A DNA stretch of 10,262 nt from Paracoccaceae bacterium (lineage in GTDB: Bacteria; Pseudomonadota; Alphaproteobacteria; Rhodobacterales; Rhodobacteraceae), in assembly GCA_003561595.1 (NCBI GenBank), contig PWWF01000131.1, positions 1 through 10,262 on the forward strand. Reading direction: 5' to 3'. The notes below the pieces were generated by a model that saw nothing but the letters and a program-made list of their open reading frames with translations, ran no database searches and was not told the origin of the DNA. Position numbers and translations under genes: made by a program. Of the stretch, positions 1-6,067 are shown in pieces. Numbering within the stretch: the stretch's first letter is position 1; each line of letters opens with the position of its first letter.

Positions 1-485
1 ACGCGAGCGTGCTGACCGCCGATGTCGCCAATGCCGCGTTTTTCGAGGCCGTGGCGGCAGAGGCCGGTGATGGCAAGCTGGCCGCGAACTGGGTGATCAA
101 CGAGCTGTTCGGACGGCTGAAGAAGGAAGGTCACGACATCACCGACAGCCCTGTCTCGGCGGGCCAGTTGGCGGGCATCATCAAACTGATCCGCGCGGGC
201 GATATCTCGGGCAAGATCGCCAAGGACCTGTTCGAGATCGTCTATACCGAAGGCGGCGACCCGGCGGCGATTGTCGAGGATCGCGGCATGAAGCAGGTCA
301 CAGACACCGGCGCCATCGAGAAAGCGGTGGACGAGATCATAGCCGCCAACCCCGCGCAGGTGGAAAAGGCGCAGGCCAATCCCAAGCTGGCGGGCTGGTT
401 CGTGGGTCAGGTGATGAAGGCCACGGGCGGCAAGGCCAACCCCAAGGCCGTGAATGAGATCGTGACGGCGAAGCTGGGGCTTTGA
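1..485 (+). CDS. gatB: Asp-tRNA(Asn)/Glu-tRNA(Gln) amidotransferase subunit B, C-terminal part
   Basis: This is the 3' end of gatB; the frame is already open at base 3 and the start lies outside the window, so about 160 of roughly 500 residues are visible. GatB is the kinase/tRNA-binding subunit of the GatCAB complex, which amidates Glu-tRNA(Gln) and/or Asp-tRNA(Asn) in the cytoplasm. The visible part reads [16 protein letters not shown], then a helical GatB/YqeY tail domain with the family signatures [23 protein letters not shown] and [22 protein letters not shown], ending in the typical short KLGL-type tail. The GTG at base 9 is internal, not a start. No further gene follows on this strand; rpmG lies opposite and converges. 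The family assignment is very secure from these motifs. Upstream partners (gatC, gatA) cannot be seen here. Confidence 0.95.
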   Translation, partial: ASVLTADVANAAFFEAVAAEAGDGKLAANWVINELFGRLKKEGHDITDSPVSAGQLAGIIKLIRAGDISGKIAKDLFEIVYTEGGDPAAIVEDRGMKQVTDTGAIEKAVDEIIAANPAQVEKAQANPKLAGWFVGQVMKATGGKANPKAVNEIVTAKLGL

Positions 486-514
486 GCGCGGGCGCGGGTG
501 CTGCGCTGCGGCCG

Positions 515-544
515 CTCAATTGAGTATTTTTGGCAAGATGAAGC
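515..544 (+). other. Palindrome plus GAGTATTTTTGGCAAGATGAA-type motif after gatB
   Basis: The 10-bp palindrome CTCAATTGAG (515-524) runs into GAGTATTTTTGGCAAGATGAA just 30 bases after the gatB stop. From memory, closely similar GAGTATTTTTGG-AAGATGAA strings sit behind many genes in Rhodobacteraceae genomes. Its function is unknown to me. It occurs once in this window. Confidence 0.4.
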
Positions 545-545
545 T

Positions 546-566
546 GCAGGGGTGTTGATTCCCTGC
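546..566 (+). terminator. Weak hairpin downstream of gatB
   Basis: GCAGGG (546-551) and CCCTGC (561-566) can pair around a 9-base loop, with one more G-T wobble inside. No T-run follows, so it is at best a weak end point or a 3'-stabilising hairpin for the gatB transcript. Confidence 0.2.
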
Positions 567-642
567 GGTTGCTTGCTGCTGCGGGCTTGACGGGGGACAG
601 GCGATGGACCCTGACAGTGTGGTTTGCGCGGAACCGGGGCGC

Positions 643-676
643 AGCAAAAAGCCGCGCCCCGGCGGGGTGCGGCTTT
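643..676 (-). terminator. Intrinsic terminator of rpmG
   Basis: A 13-bp stem (648-660 against 664-676, one G-U pair) closes on a 3-base loop, GGC. Read on the minus strand the stem is followed by TTTTTGC, the classic Rho-independent layout, and it starts about 25 bases after the rpmG stop codon. On the plus strand the stem is not followed by a long T-run, so it mainly serves rpmG. Confidence 0.8.
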
Positions 677-700
677 GCATTTCGTCGATCAGGGACAGGA

Positions 701-868
701 TTACTTGATCTTGCCTTCCTTGTATTCGACATGCTTGCGCGCGACCGGGTCGAATTTGCGGATGCTCATCTTCTCGGTCATGGTGCGGGCGTTTTTCTTG
801 GTGACATAGAAATGCCCGGTGCCTGCGGTCGAGTTCAGGCGGATCTTGATTGTGGTCGGCTTGGCCAT
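701..868 (-). CDS. rpmG: 50S ribosomal protein L33
   Basis: This 55-residue protein begins [20 protein letters not shown] and continues [21 protein letters not shown] to [14 protein letters not shown], matching bacterial L33 along its whole length and at the usual size. L33 is a small protein of the large ribosomal subunit near the E site. This copy has no CxxC zinc-binding pairs, so it is the zinc-independent form known from Proteobacteria. The ATG at 866-868 is preceded on the minus strand by AGGAGA (876-881) at normal spacing, which fixes the start. It is a single-gene unit with its own promoter upstream and a strong terminator downstream, and it converges on gatB. The identification is essentially certain. 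Confidence 0.97.
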   Translation of the reverse strand: MAKPTTIKIRLNSTAGTGHFYVTKKNARTMTEKMSIRKFDPVARKHVEYKEGKIK

Positions 869-932
869 GGCTGTTTCTCCTGCGTCGGGGGGCGCGTTGC
901 GCCTGCACCCGCCTGTGAAATCTCAAGCAAGC

Positions 933-960
933 CTTCTACGCCTCTCGCGCGGCATGTCAA
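933..960 (-). promoter_or_regulatory. Sigma-70-type promoter of rpmG
   Basis: On the minus strand a perfect TTGACA -35 box (955-960) is followed after 16 bases by TAGAAG (933-938) as -10. Transcription would start near 926 and give an untranslated leader of roughly 58 bases before the rpmG ATG. Box quality and position support the call; the start was not measured. Confidence 0.65.
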
Positions 961-1578
961 CGCCAAAGGGGCGGGAATCCGGGCATTTCAGCGGGAATTG
1001 GGTCGGGCAGCCTGGGATGGGCGGCGGTGCGTTCTGGGACTGGCGGCGGGCTGCGCGCGGGGCGGTGCGCCAGCATGAGGCGGGCCGCGCGCGCCTTTCC
1101 CGCGCGGCGGGGTAAAGTGGTGGTGTGCAGTACCGGCTGGCGCGCATATGGGGCCGCGCGCGCGCCTCTGGTGTGCTGCGGACGGTTTGGGTGATCTGCC
1201 GAGGGCAAGGTGATTGTGGGGGCAGAGCGGCAATCCTTGCGGCTGCGCCAGTCGCGCCCTCGGACATGTCCAGCGCCGCACGGGGCCATGACACCCGAGG
1301 GCCAGTACACGACCGCAGCACCTGGGGCCGGTGCGTCCCGGTTCACCGCGCCCTGTCCTTTAGCCTGGCGGCGCATCGGGACCGGGTTGTGCCGTCGTCA
1401 CAGCCCCTGTCAGCAGCCTGCCGCGCGGGGGGGGTAAACCGCCCAGAGCCATGCCGTCAGGTGCCAGCACCCGCGACAGGCGCGCCTCGATCTTTTCTTC
1501 GATTCCCCAAACGCCTCGTCTATCTGCCAAAACCTGCCACCACTATAGCAGGCAAATCTGAACAAATTCTTGAGGCCA
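961..1578. other. Gene-poor gap between the rpmG promoter and rnpB
   Basis: I recognise no protein, tRNA or other RNA family here. Open frames exist on both strands (for example 957-1376 on the minus strand), but their translations are Arg/Pro/Ala-rich low-complexity text as expected from GC-rich non-coding DNA. The sequence contains an 8-bp GC hairpin (GCCGCGCG 1084-1091 with CGCGCGGC 1101-1108), a larger foldable block at 1199-1263, an eight-G run at 1427-1434, and a coding-like stretch at 1360-1530 on the minus strand. It could be degraded coding DNA or hold an unannotated RNA. Confidence 0.5.
1529..1553 (-). terminator. Candidate terminator of rnpB
   Basis: On the minus strand CCTGC (1548-1552) pairs with GCAGG (1533-1537) around a 10-base loop, one flanking G-U pair extends the stem, and TTTT follows (1529-1532). 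It lies about 27 bases beyond the mature 3' end of RNase P RNA, where a primary-transcript end is expected. The stem is short, so confidence is moderate. The loop also contains TGCTATAGT, which resembles an extended -10 box; the two readings compete. Confidence 0.45.
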
Positions 1579-1982
1579 GGGATGCGGATGGTCTGTAAGC
1601 CGGGTTCTGTTCGGGGGGCGCATGGCCCCCGTCGATGGCCATTCATCTGGCCCGCGCGCTTGCGCACGGGGCTCGAGCTGCCAACCCGGACCTCGGGCCA
1701 AGGCTGCCCTGCGGGGATATCCGTGTCGGATCACACCCGCGCGAGGTCCCTATTCGGCATTGCTCCGGGTGGGGCTTGCCGTGCCGGTCCGGTTGCCCGT
1801 CCCGCGGTGGGCTTTTACCCCACCGTTTCACCCTTACCCGGCCACGCATGCCGGGCGGTCTGTTTTCTGTGGCGCTTTCCCTCGGGTTGCCCCGGCCGGG
1901 CGTTACCCGGCACCCTTGCCTTGTGGAGCCCGGACTTTCCTCGGGGGATCACTCCTCCGCGACCATCCGACCATCCGCATCG
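1579..1982 (-). ncRNA. rnpB: RNase P RNA (A-type)
   Basis: This is the catalytic RNA of ribonuclease P, which removes 5' leaders from precursor tRNAs together with the RnpA protein. Reading the minus strand, the universal 5' core GAGGAAAGTCCGGGCTCC lies near 1942-1925, followed by GGTAAGGGTGAAACGG and the GGAGCAATGCCGAATAGGG region. GATGAATGGCCATC follows, and the universal 3' core ACAGAACCCGGCTTA sits at about 1609-1595. The ends are set by a perfect 13-bp P1 helix, GATGCGGATGGTC (1981-1969) with GACCATCCGCATC (1593-1581). P2 is GATGGTC (1967-1961) with GGCCATC (1640-1634). The length of about 404 nt suits an alphaproteobacterial A-type RNA. The exact end bases are estimated to within a few nucleotides. 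Confidence 0.95.
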
Positions 1983-1988
1983 CGCCCG

Positions 1989-2016
1989 ACATAAGCAGGC
2001 GGCCCCGATGACGCAA
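1989..2016 (-). promoter_or_regulatory. Probable rnpB promoter
   Basis: On the minus strand TTGCGT (2011-2016) and TTATGT (1989-1994) are 16 bases apart and predict a start near 1982, exactly where the P1 helix of RNase P RNA begins. The boxes are imperfect, but the agreement with the RNA end supports the call. Confidence 0.45.
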
Positions 2017-2036
2017 GCGCGCATTCGCGCTATACT
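2008..2036 (+). promoter_or_regulatory. Probable promoter of the DUF2235 gene
   Basis: ATGACG (2008-2013) and TATACT (2031-2036) are 17 bases apart, with 4/6 and 5/6 matches to the sigma-70 consensus. The predicted start near 2043 would leave a leader of fewer than 20 bases before the ATG at 2060. Its -35 box overlaps the -35 box of the divergent rnpB promoter. Confidence 0.45.
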
Positions 2037-2059
2037 CGCCCAAACCGGGGGGGCGGGGC

Positions 2060-3241
2060 ATGACCAAGACCATCATCCTGCTGTTCGACGGCACGGCCAA
2101 CACGGTCCGGGCCAATCGCAGCAATATCCTGCGGCTTTATGGCTGCCTGGAGAAATCCGATCGTCAGCTTGTCTGGTACAGCCCCGGTGTGGGCACTTTC
2201 GGGGGCGAGGATACGCTGTTTCACTACCGCCAGCGCCTGCGCGAGGGGCTGGACCGGGCAACCGGCTGGGGGCTGGACCGCAATGTCAAGGACGCCTATC
2301 GCTTTCTGGTCGCGCATTACGACAATGGCAAGCGCGGGGGGCGGCGCGTGCAGCCGCGCGACCGGGTGATCATGTTCGGCTTTTCGCGCGGGGCCTATAC
2401 GGCGCGGGTGCTGGCGGGGTTTCTGAATGCGCTGGGGCTGATGGCGCCGCGTCATCTGAACCTGCTGGATCAGGCCTACCGCACCTACAAGGGCGTGGCC
2501 GAACGGCCCGGCGCCAAGGGCGACTGGAAGGAAATGGACCTGTGGTATCGCGTGTTGCGGCCCGATTTCGTGCCCGTCGCGCTGCTGGGGCTGTTCGACA
2601 CGGTCAGTTCGGTCTTTGAATGGGGCCAGAGCGGGCCGCGCTTTCGGGCCCATGCCAGCACCAGCATCAACCCGTCTGTCGCTGCGATCCGCCATGCGAT
2701 TGCGCTTGATGAGCGGCGCGCGCTCTATCAGCCGCTGCTCTGGCCCGGCGGGCAGCATTATTTCGGCAACCGTTTTGAGCGCGGGCGCGCCATCCCGCAG
2801 GACCTGCGCGAGATGTGGTTCGCGGGCGTGCATTCGGATGTGGGCGGCGGCTATCCGGAATCGCGCTCGGCACTGGGCAAGGTGGCGCTGGACTGGATGA
2901 TCCGCGAAACCGAACCGCTGGGCGTGCAGTACCGGCAGACGACCGTGAACCGGCTGGTGCTGGGGCGGCAGGGCGACGGGCCGTCGTCGCGCTATGTTGC
3001 CCCGGACCCGATGGCGCGCGCGCAGGAATCGCTGAATCTGGGCTGGCTGCTGACCGGGATGATCCCGCGCCGGGTGCCGCAGGGGATGCGCACGGCCAAT
3101 ATCGGCGGGCTGTATCTGCCGCTCTGGCGCCATCGCTTTGTCCCGGATGCGGCGCTGGTGCATGAAAGCGTGGCCGCGCGGCAGGCAAAGCCTGCGCTCG
3201 CCTCGCCCAATCTGCCGCGCATGCCGGTTTACGCGCCCTGA
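2060..3241 (+). CDS. DUF2235 (Tle1-like) alpha/beta hydrolase
   Basis: The 393-residue protein has the full DUF2235 motif set: LLFDGTANT (7-14), YSPGVGT (40-46), the nucleophile elbow GFSRGAYTAR (107-116, Ser109), LLGLFDTVSS (175-184, Asp180), ALDERR (215-220) and WFAGVHSDVGGGY (253-265, His258). Ser109, Asp180 and His258 are the probable catalytic triad. The family includes Tle1-type phospholipase effectors of type VI secretion, but also many stand-alone proteins of unknown substrate. This copy has no signal peptide or membrane segment, and no VgrG, PAAR, adaptor or lipoprotein immunity gene sits next to it, so a cytoplasmic esterase or lipase role is as likely as a toxin role. The ATG at 2060 is followed directly by the first motif; the upstream GGGGCGGGG gives only a weak ribosome site. 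Confidence 0.88.
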   Translation: MTKTIILLFDGTANTVRANRSNILRLYGCLEKSDRQLVWYSPGVGTFGGEDTLFHYRQRLREGLDRATGWGLDRNVKDAYRFLVAHYDNGKRGGRRVQPRDRVIMFGFSRGAYTARVLAGFLNALGLMAPRHLNLLDQAYRTYKGVAERPGAKGDWKEMDLWYRVLRPDFVPVALLGLFDTVSSVFEWGQSGPRFRAHASTSINPSVAAIRHAIALDERRALYQPLLWPGGQHYFGNRFERGRAIPQDLREMWFAGVHSDVGGGYPESRSALGKVALDWMIRETEPLGVQYRQTTVNRLVLGRQGDGPSSRYVAPDPMARAQESLNLGWLLTGMIPRRVPQGMRTANIGGLYLPLWRHRFVPDAALVHESVAARQAKPALASPNLPRMPVYAP

Positions 3242-3251
3242 CGCCCTTGTT

Positions 3252-3288
3252 CCCCCCCTGCGCCTGCACTAAGCAGAGGGGGCAGAGT
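3252..3288 (+). terminator. Candidate terminator after the DUF2235 gene
   Basis: CCCCCCCTGC (3252-3261) can pair with GCAGAGGGGG (3273-3282), with one C-A mismatch and an 11-base loop. TTTT follows only after CAGAG. It is imperfect but lies 10 bases past the stop codon in a short gap, so partial termination before surE is plausible. Confidence 0.35.
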
Positions 3289-3301
3289 TTTCGGGGGTTT
3301 C

Positions 3302-4087
3302 ATGCGCATTCTGGTGACCAATGATGACGGGATCAACGCCCCGGGCCTGGCCGTGTTGGAAGAGATCGCGCGCAGCATCGCAGGCCCCGAGGGTGAGGTC
3401 TGGGTCGTTGCGCCCGCCTTTGAGCAATCGGGCGTGGGCCATTGCATCAGCTACACCCATCCCACGATGATCGCCAAGCTGGACACACGGCGCTACGCCG
3501 CCGAAGGCTCGCCCGCCGATTGCGTGCTGGCGGGGATCTATGATGTGTTGCAGGGCGCGCAGCCCGATCTGGTGCTGTCGGGCGTGAACCGGGGCAACAA
3601 CTCGGCAGAAAATGCGCTGTATTCCGGCACGATCGGCGGCGCGATGGAAGCGGCCTTGCAGGGCCTGCCCGCGATCGCGCTGTCGCAATATATGGGGCCG
3701 CAAAGCGAGGATCTGCCCTCGATCTTTGACGCGGCCATTGGTCATGGCGAGGCTGTGGTGCGCCGCCTGCTGGATCAGGCGATCTGGGACAAGGGCGATT
3801 ACCGGCTGTTTTATAATGTCAACTTTCCGCCCGTTGGCAGCGGCGCGGTAAAGGGGATGAAGGTCGCCCCGCAAGGCTATAGAAAAGATACGTTTTTCGG
3901 GGTCGAGTCCCAGATCTCTCCCACCGGGCGCAAGTTTCTGTGGATCAAGGGCGGCCCGCAGCATCTGCCCACGGCACCCGGCACGGATGCGGCGGTCAAT
4001 CTGGATGGCTATATCTCGGTCACGCCGATGCGCGCCGATCTGACGGCCCATGACGCGATGGATGCAGTTCGAAAGGCGCTGGAATGA
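3302..4087 (+). CDS. surE: 5'/3'-nucleotidase SurE
   Basis: SurE is a metal-dependent phosphatase that removes phosphate from nucleoside 5'- and 3'-monophosphates; in enterobacteria it supports stationary-phase survival. The 261-residue protein starts [15 protein letters not shown], with the metal-binding Asp8-Asp9 pair. It continues with [13 protein letters not shown] (Ser43, the expected third ligand), SGVNRGNN (93-100, Asn96 as the fourth ligand) and [13 protein letters not shown], all diagnostic, and the length is normal. The ATG is set by the N-terminal core strand [10 protein letters not shown], which leaves no room for another start. Its stop overlaps the start of pcm in ATGA, indicating translational coupling. 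I see no odd features. A promoter of its own is not obvious in the 60-base gap before it. Confidence 0.96.
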   Translation: MRILVTNDDGINAPGLAVLEEIARSIAGPEGEVWVVAPAFEQSGVGHCISYTHPTMIAKLDTRRYAAEGSPADCVLAGIYDVLQGAQPDLVLSGVNRGNNSAENALYSGTIGGAMEAALQGLPAIALSQYMGPQSEDLPSIFDAAIGHGEAVVRRLLDQAIWDKGDYRLFYNVNFPPVGSGAVKGMKVAPQGYRKDTFFGVESQISPTGRKFLWIKGGPQHLPTAPGTDAAVNLDGYISVTPMRADLTAHDAMDAVRKALE

Positions 4088-4728
4088 GCGGTGACGATCT
4101 GGTCGAGGCACGGATGCGCTTCATCTATACCCTGCGCTCGCGCGGGGTGACGGATGCGCGCGTGCTGCAGGCCATGGAACGGATCGACCGGCGCGATTTC
4201 GTCACCGGCGTCTTTGCCGAACGCGCCTATGAGGACATGCCCCTGCCCATCGCCTGCGGGCAGACGATCAGCCAGCCCTCGGTCGTGGCGCTGATGACCG
4301 AAGCCTTGCAGGTCGGCCCCCGCGACAAGGTGCTGGAGGTCGGCACAGGCTCTGGCTATCAGGCCGCGATCCTCAGCCAGCTTGCCCGCCGCGTCTATAC
4401 GGTCGAGCGTTACCGCGCGCTGGCGCAGGGCGCGCGCGCGGTGTTCGAGCGTCTGGGGCTCGCGAATATCACCGCGATGGTGTCGGATGGCAGCCACGGT
4501 CTGCCCGATCAGGCACCCTTTGATCGCATTATCGTGACCGCCGCCGCCGAGGACCCCCCCGGCCCCCTCTTGGCCCAGTTGCGCATCGGGGGTATCATGG
4601 TGGTTCCCGTGGGGCAGTCGGATACAGTGCAGACCCTGATCCGCGTCACACGGCACGAGAACGGGTACGAGTATGAGGAATTGCGCGCCGTGCGCTTCGT
4701 GCCACTGGTCGAAGGGATCGGACAGTGA
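4084..4728 (+). CDS. pcm: Protein-L-isoaspartate O-methyltransferase
   Basis: Pcm uses S-adenosylmethionine to methylate abnormal L-isoaspartyl residues, which starts their repair in aged proteins. The 214-residue protein shows the family marks: RRDFV (36-40), [11 protein letters not shown] (55-65, with Ser63 in the substrate site), the SAM loop [13 protein letters not shown] (83-95), YTVER (105-109, acidic ribose ligand) and DRIIVTAAA (147-155). The C-terminal RFVPLVEG follows at 204-211. Length matches the usual 205-220. The start ATG lies inside ATGA shared with the surE stop, so the two are co-translated, as in the enterobacterial surE-pcm pair. Its own stop lies inside GTGA at 4725-4728, 80 bases before the best start of the next gene. 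Identification is secure. Confidence 0.96.
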   Translation: MSGDDLVEARMRFIYTLRSRGVTDARVLQAMERIDRRDFVTGVFAERAYEDMPLPIACGQTISQPSVVALMTEALQVGPRDKVLEVGTGSGYQAAILSQLARRVYTVERYRALAQGARAVFERLGLANITAMVSDGSHGLPDQAPFDRIIVTAAAEDPPGPLLAQLRIGGIMVVPVGQSDTVQTLIRVTRHENGYEYEELRAVRFVPLVEGIGQ

Positions 4729-4808
4729 CGGCACCGGGGCCAGATGGCAGGACAACTGCCACATCAGAGGCGCGTAATCGCACAGGGCAGCCGCAAGGGG
4801 CAGGCAGA

Positions 4809-5990
4809 ATGATGAGTGGATACAGGATCGTCTTGCTGGGCAGCGCCGCTGCCCTTGCCCTGAGCGCGTGCAACGGTTTCGACCTGGACATGCGCAATTC
4901 CGAAAGCGGGTTTTCGACCGCAGACGCCGCGCGCACGGCAACCGCCGAACGCCCGCGCGCGGACTCGCGCGGGGTGATCACCTACCCGGATTATCAGGTT
5001 GTCGTCGCCCGCGCCGGTGACAGTGTCGGCACTGTGGCAGAACGCATCGGGATGAGCGCGCGCGAACTGGCCAGCTTCAATGCACTGAACGAAGACACCG
5101 TGCTGCGTCAGGGCGAAGTTCTGGCCTTGCCCAGACGGGTTGATGAGCCATCCCAGGACAGCGATATCCAGATCTCGACGCTGGCAGACACGGCCATCGC
5201 GCGCGCCGAAGGGCGCAGCACGCCGCCTGCGCCGGCACAGACAACCGAACAGCCCGCCAGCGCGCAGCCCAACCAGCACCGTGTCGCGCGCGGCGAGACC
5301 GCCTTCCAGATCGCGCGGCTTTACAATGTCACGCCGCGCGCACTGGCCGACTGGAACGGGCTGGACCCCGAAATGCGTGTCCGCGAAGGCCAGGTGCTGA
5401 TGATTCCGGTCGCCGAGGAACAGGTTGCCGCGCGCCCGCCCTCGGACCCGCCGCGCGAACGTGAAGAGCCCGAGGAAGAGAGCGTGCCGCAGCCTGGTGC
5501 CGGCAGCACGACCCCCACGCCGCCCAGTGCCCGCGAGCCCATGCCCGAACCCGAACCCTCTGCCGAGGAAGCGGAGCGCGCTGCCGAGGAGGCGCGCCCC
5601 CCCTCGCCGTCACTCTCCGAGGAACGGTCCGAGGCATCGCAGCCCGAATTCGTCATGCCGGTGGAAGGGCGGATCATCCGCGCCTACTCGCCCGGCCGGT
5701 CCGAGGGGATCGGCATTGCTGCCTCTGCCGGGACATCCGTGCGCGCCGCTGCGGCGGGCACCGTCTCGCGCATCACCAGCACGGCCAATGGCGTGACTTT
5801 CCTGATCCTGTCGCATGGCGACCGGCTGTCAACGGTCTATCTGAACGTGACGGATGTCTCGGTCAGCGAAGGGGCCAGCGTCAGCCAGGGTCAGACCATC
5901 GCCAGCGTGGCCGAAGGCGACCCCAGCAACCTGCATTTCGAGGTGCGGCGCGGGCTGGACAGCCAGGACCCGATGAGCTTCCTGCAATAG
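4809..5990 (+). CDS. nlpD: NlpD-like LysM/M23 lipoprotein, probable murein hydrolase activator
   Basis: Proteins of this type sit in the envelope, bind peptidoglycan through LysM domains and, in Escherichia coli, activate amidases at the division site. From the ATG at 4809 the 393-residue product starts with a lipoprotein signal (IVLLGSAAALALSAC, lipobox LSAC, Cys21). LysM domains follow at about 62-109 and 157-201, then a Pro/Glu/Ala-rich linker to about 280 and an M23 domain at about 280-389 (VEGRIIRAYSPG to SNLHFEVRRG). Of the usual M23 zinc ligands only the His of LHFE remains: the HxxxD site reads GRSEGIGI and the HxH site reads VYLNV, so it is probably not an enzyme. GTG at 4725 (overlapping the pcm stop) is in frame but would put 28 polar residues before the signal, so 4809 or 4812 is preferred. 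It follows surE-pcm as in enterobacteria, but no rpoS follows. Confidence 0.88.
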   Translation: MMSGYRIVLLGSAAALALSACNGFDLDMRNSESGFSTADAARTATAERPRADSRGVITYPDYQVVVARAGDSVGTVAERIGMSARELASFNALNEDTVLRQGEVLALPRRVDEPSQDSDIQISTLADTAIARAEGRSTPPAPAQTTEQPASAQPNQHRVARGETAFQIARLYNVTPRALADWNGLDPEMRVREGQVLMIPVAEEQVAARPPSDPPREREEPEEESVPQPGAGSTTPTPPSAREPMPEPEPSAEEAERAAEEARPPSPSLSEERSEASQPEFVMPVEGRIIRAYSPGRSEGIGIAASAGTSVRAAAAGTVSRITSTANGVTFLILSHGDRLSTVYLNVTDVSVSEGASVSQGQTIASVAEGDPSNLHFEVRRGLDSQDPMSFLQ

Positions 5991-6005
5991 CGGGGGCGCA
6001 TGGGC

Positions 6006-6047
6006 TTGCGTCCGGGCTTGGCCCCCCTGTATGCTGTTAGCGCTAAC
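6006..6047 (+). promoter_or_regulatory. eda promoter with palindromic operator
   Basis: TTGCGT (6006-6011) and TATGCT (6030-6035), 18 bases apart, form a plausible promoter. Directly downstream lies the perfect 12-bp palindrome GTTAGCGCTAAC (6036-6047), covering the expected start. LacI-family repressors commonly bind even palindromes with a central CG, such as this one, so a sugar-responsive repressor site is likely. The repressor gene is not in the window. Confidence 0.55.
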
Positions 6048-6067
6048 TGATACTGGAGGGCGTCGCG

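Noticed and set aside
923..1376. Overlapping minus-strand open frames in the gap before rnpB
   Set aside because: Their translations are low-complexity Arg/Pro/Ala text with no domain, and their 3' ends run into or past the rpmG promoter. They are noted only as part of the gap.
1542..1550. Extended -10-like TGCTATAGT on the minus strand as a promoter for a small gene
   Set aside because: No -35 box lies at proper distance, and the same bases form the loop of a hairpin with a T-run that fits an rnpB terminator better.
1570..2619. Plus-strand open frame of 349 codons across the rnpB region
   Set aside because: The segment 1579-1982 is RNase P RNA on the opposite strand and the remainder is an out-of-frame reading of the DUF2235 gene.
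2030..3163. Long minus-strand open frame of 377 codons opposite the DUF2235 gene
   Set aside because: It mirrors a gene with a complete motif set. The translation is Arg/Pro/Gln/His-rich and unrecognisable, as expected for the antisense of a GC-rich gene.
2060..3241. DUF2235 gene as part of a type VI effector-immunity module or a new defence island
   Set aside because: No secretion, immunity, nuclease, helicase or mobile-element gene is in the window. The surroundings are conserved housekeeping genes.
3269..4111. Minus-strand open frame of 280 codons covering surE
   Set aside because: SurE on the plus strand is unambiguous. The antisense frame is a by-product of third-position GC bias and has no family motifs.
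5992..6026. GGGGGC/GCCCCC pairing after the nlpD-like gene as a terminator
   Set aside because: The loop is 23 bases and no T-run follows. The downstream arm lies inside the eda promoter spacer.
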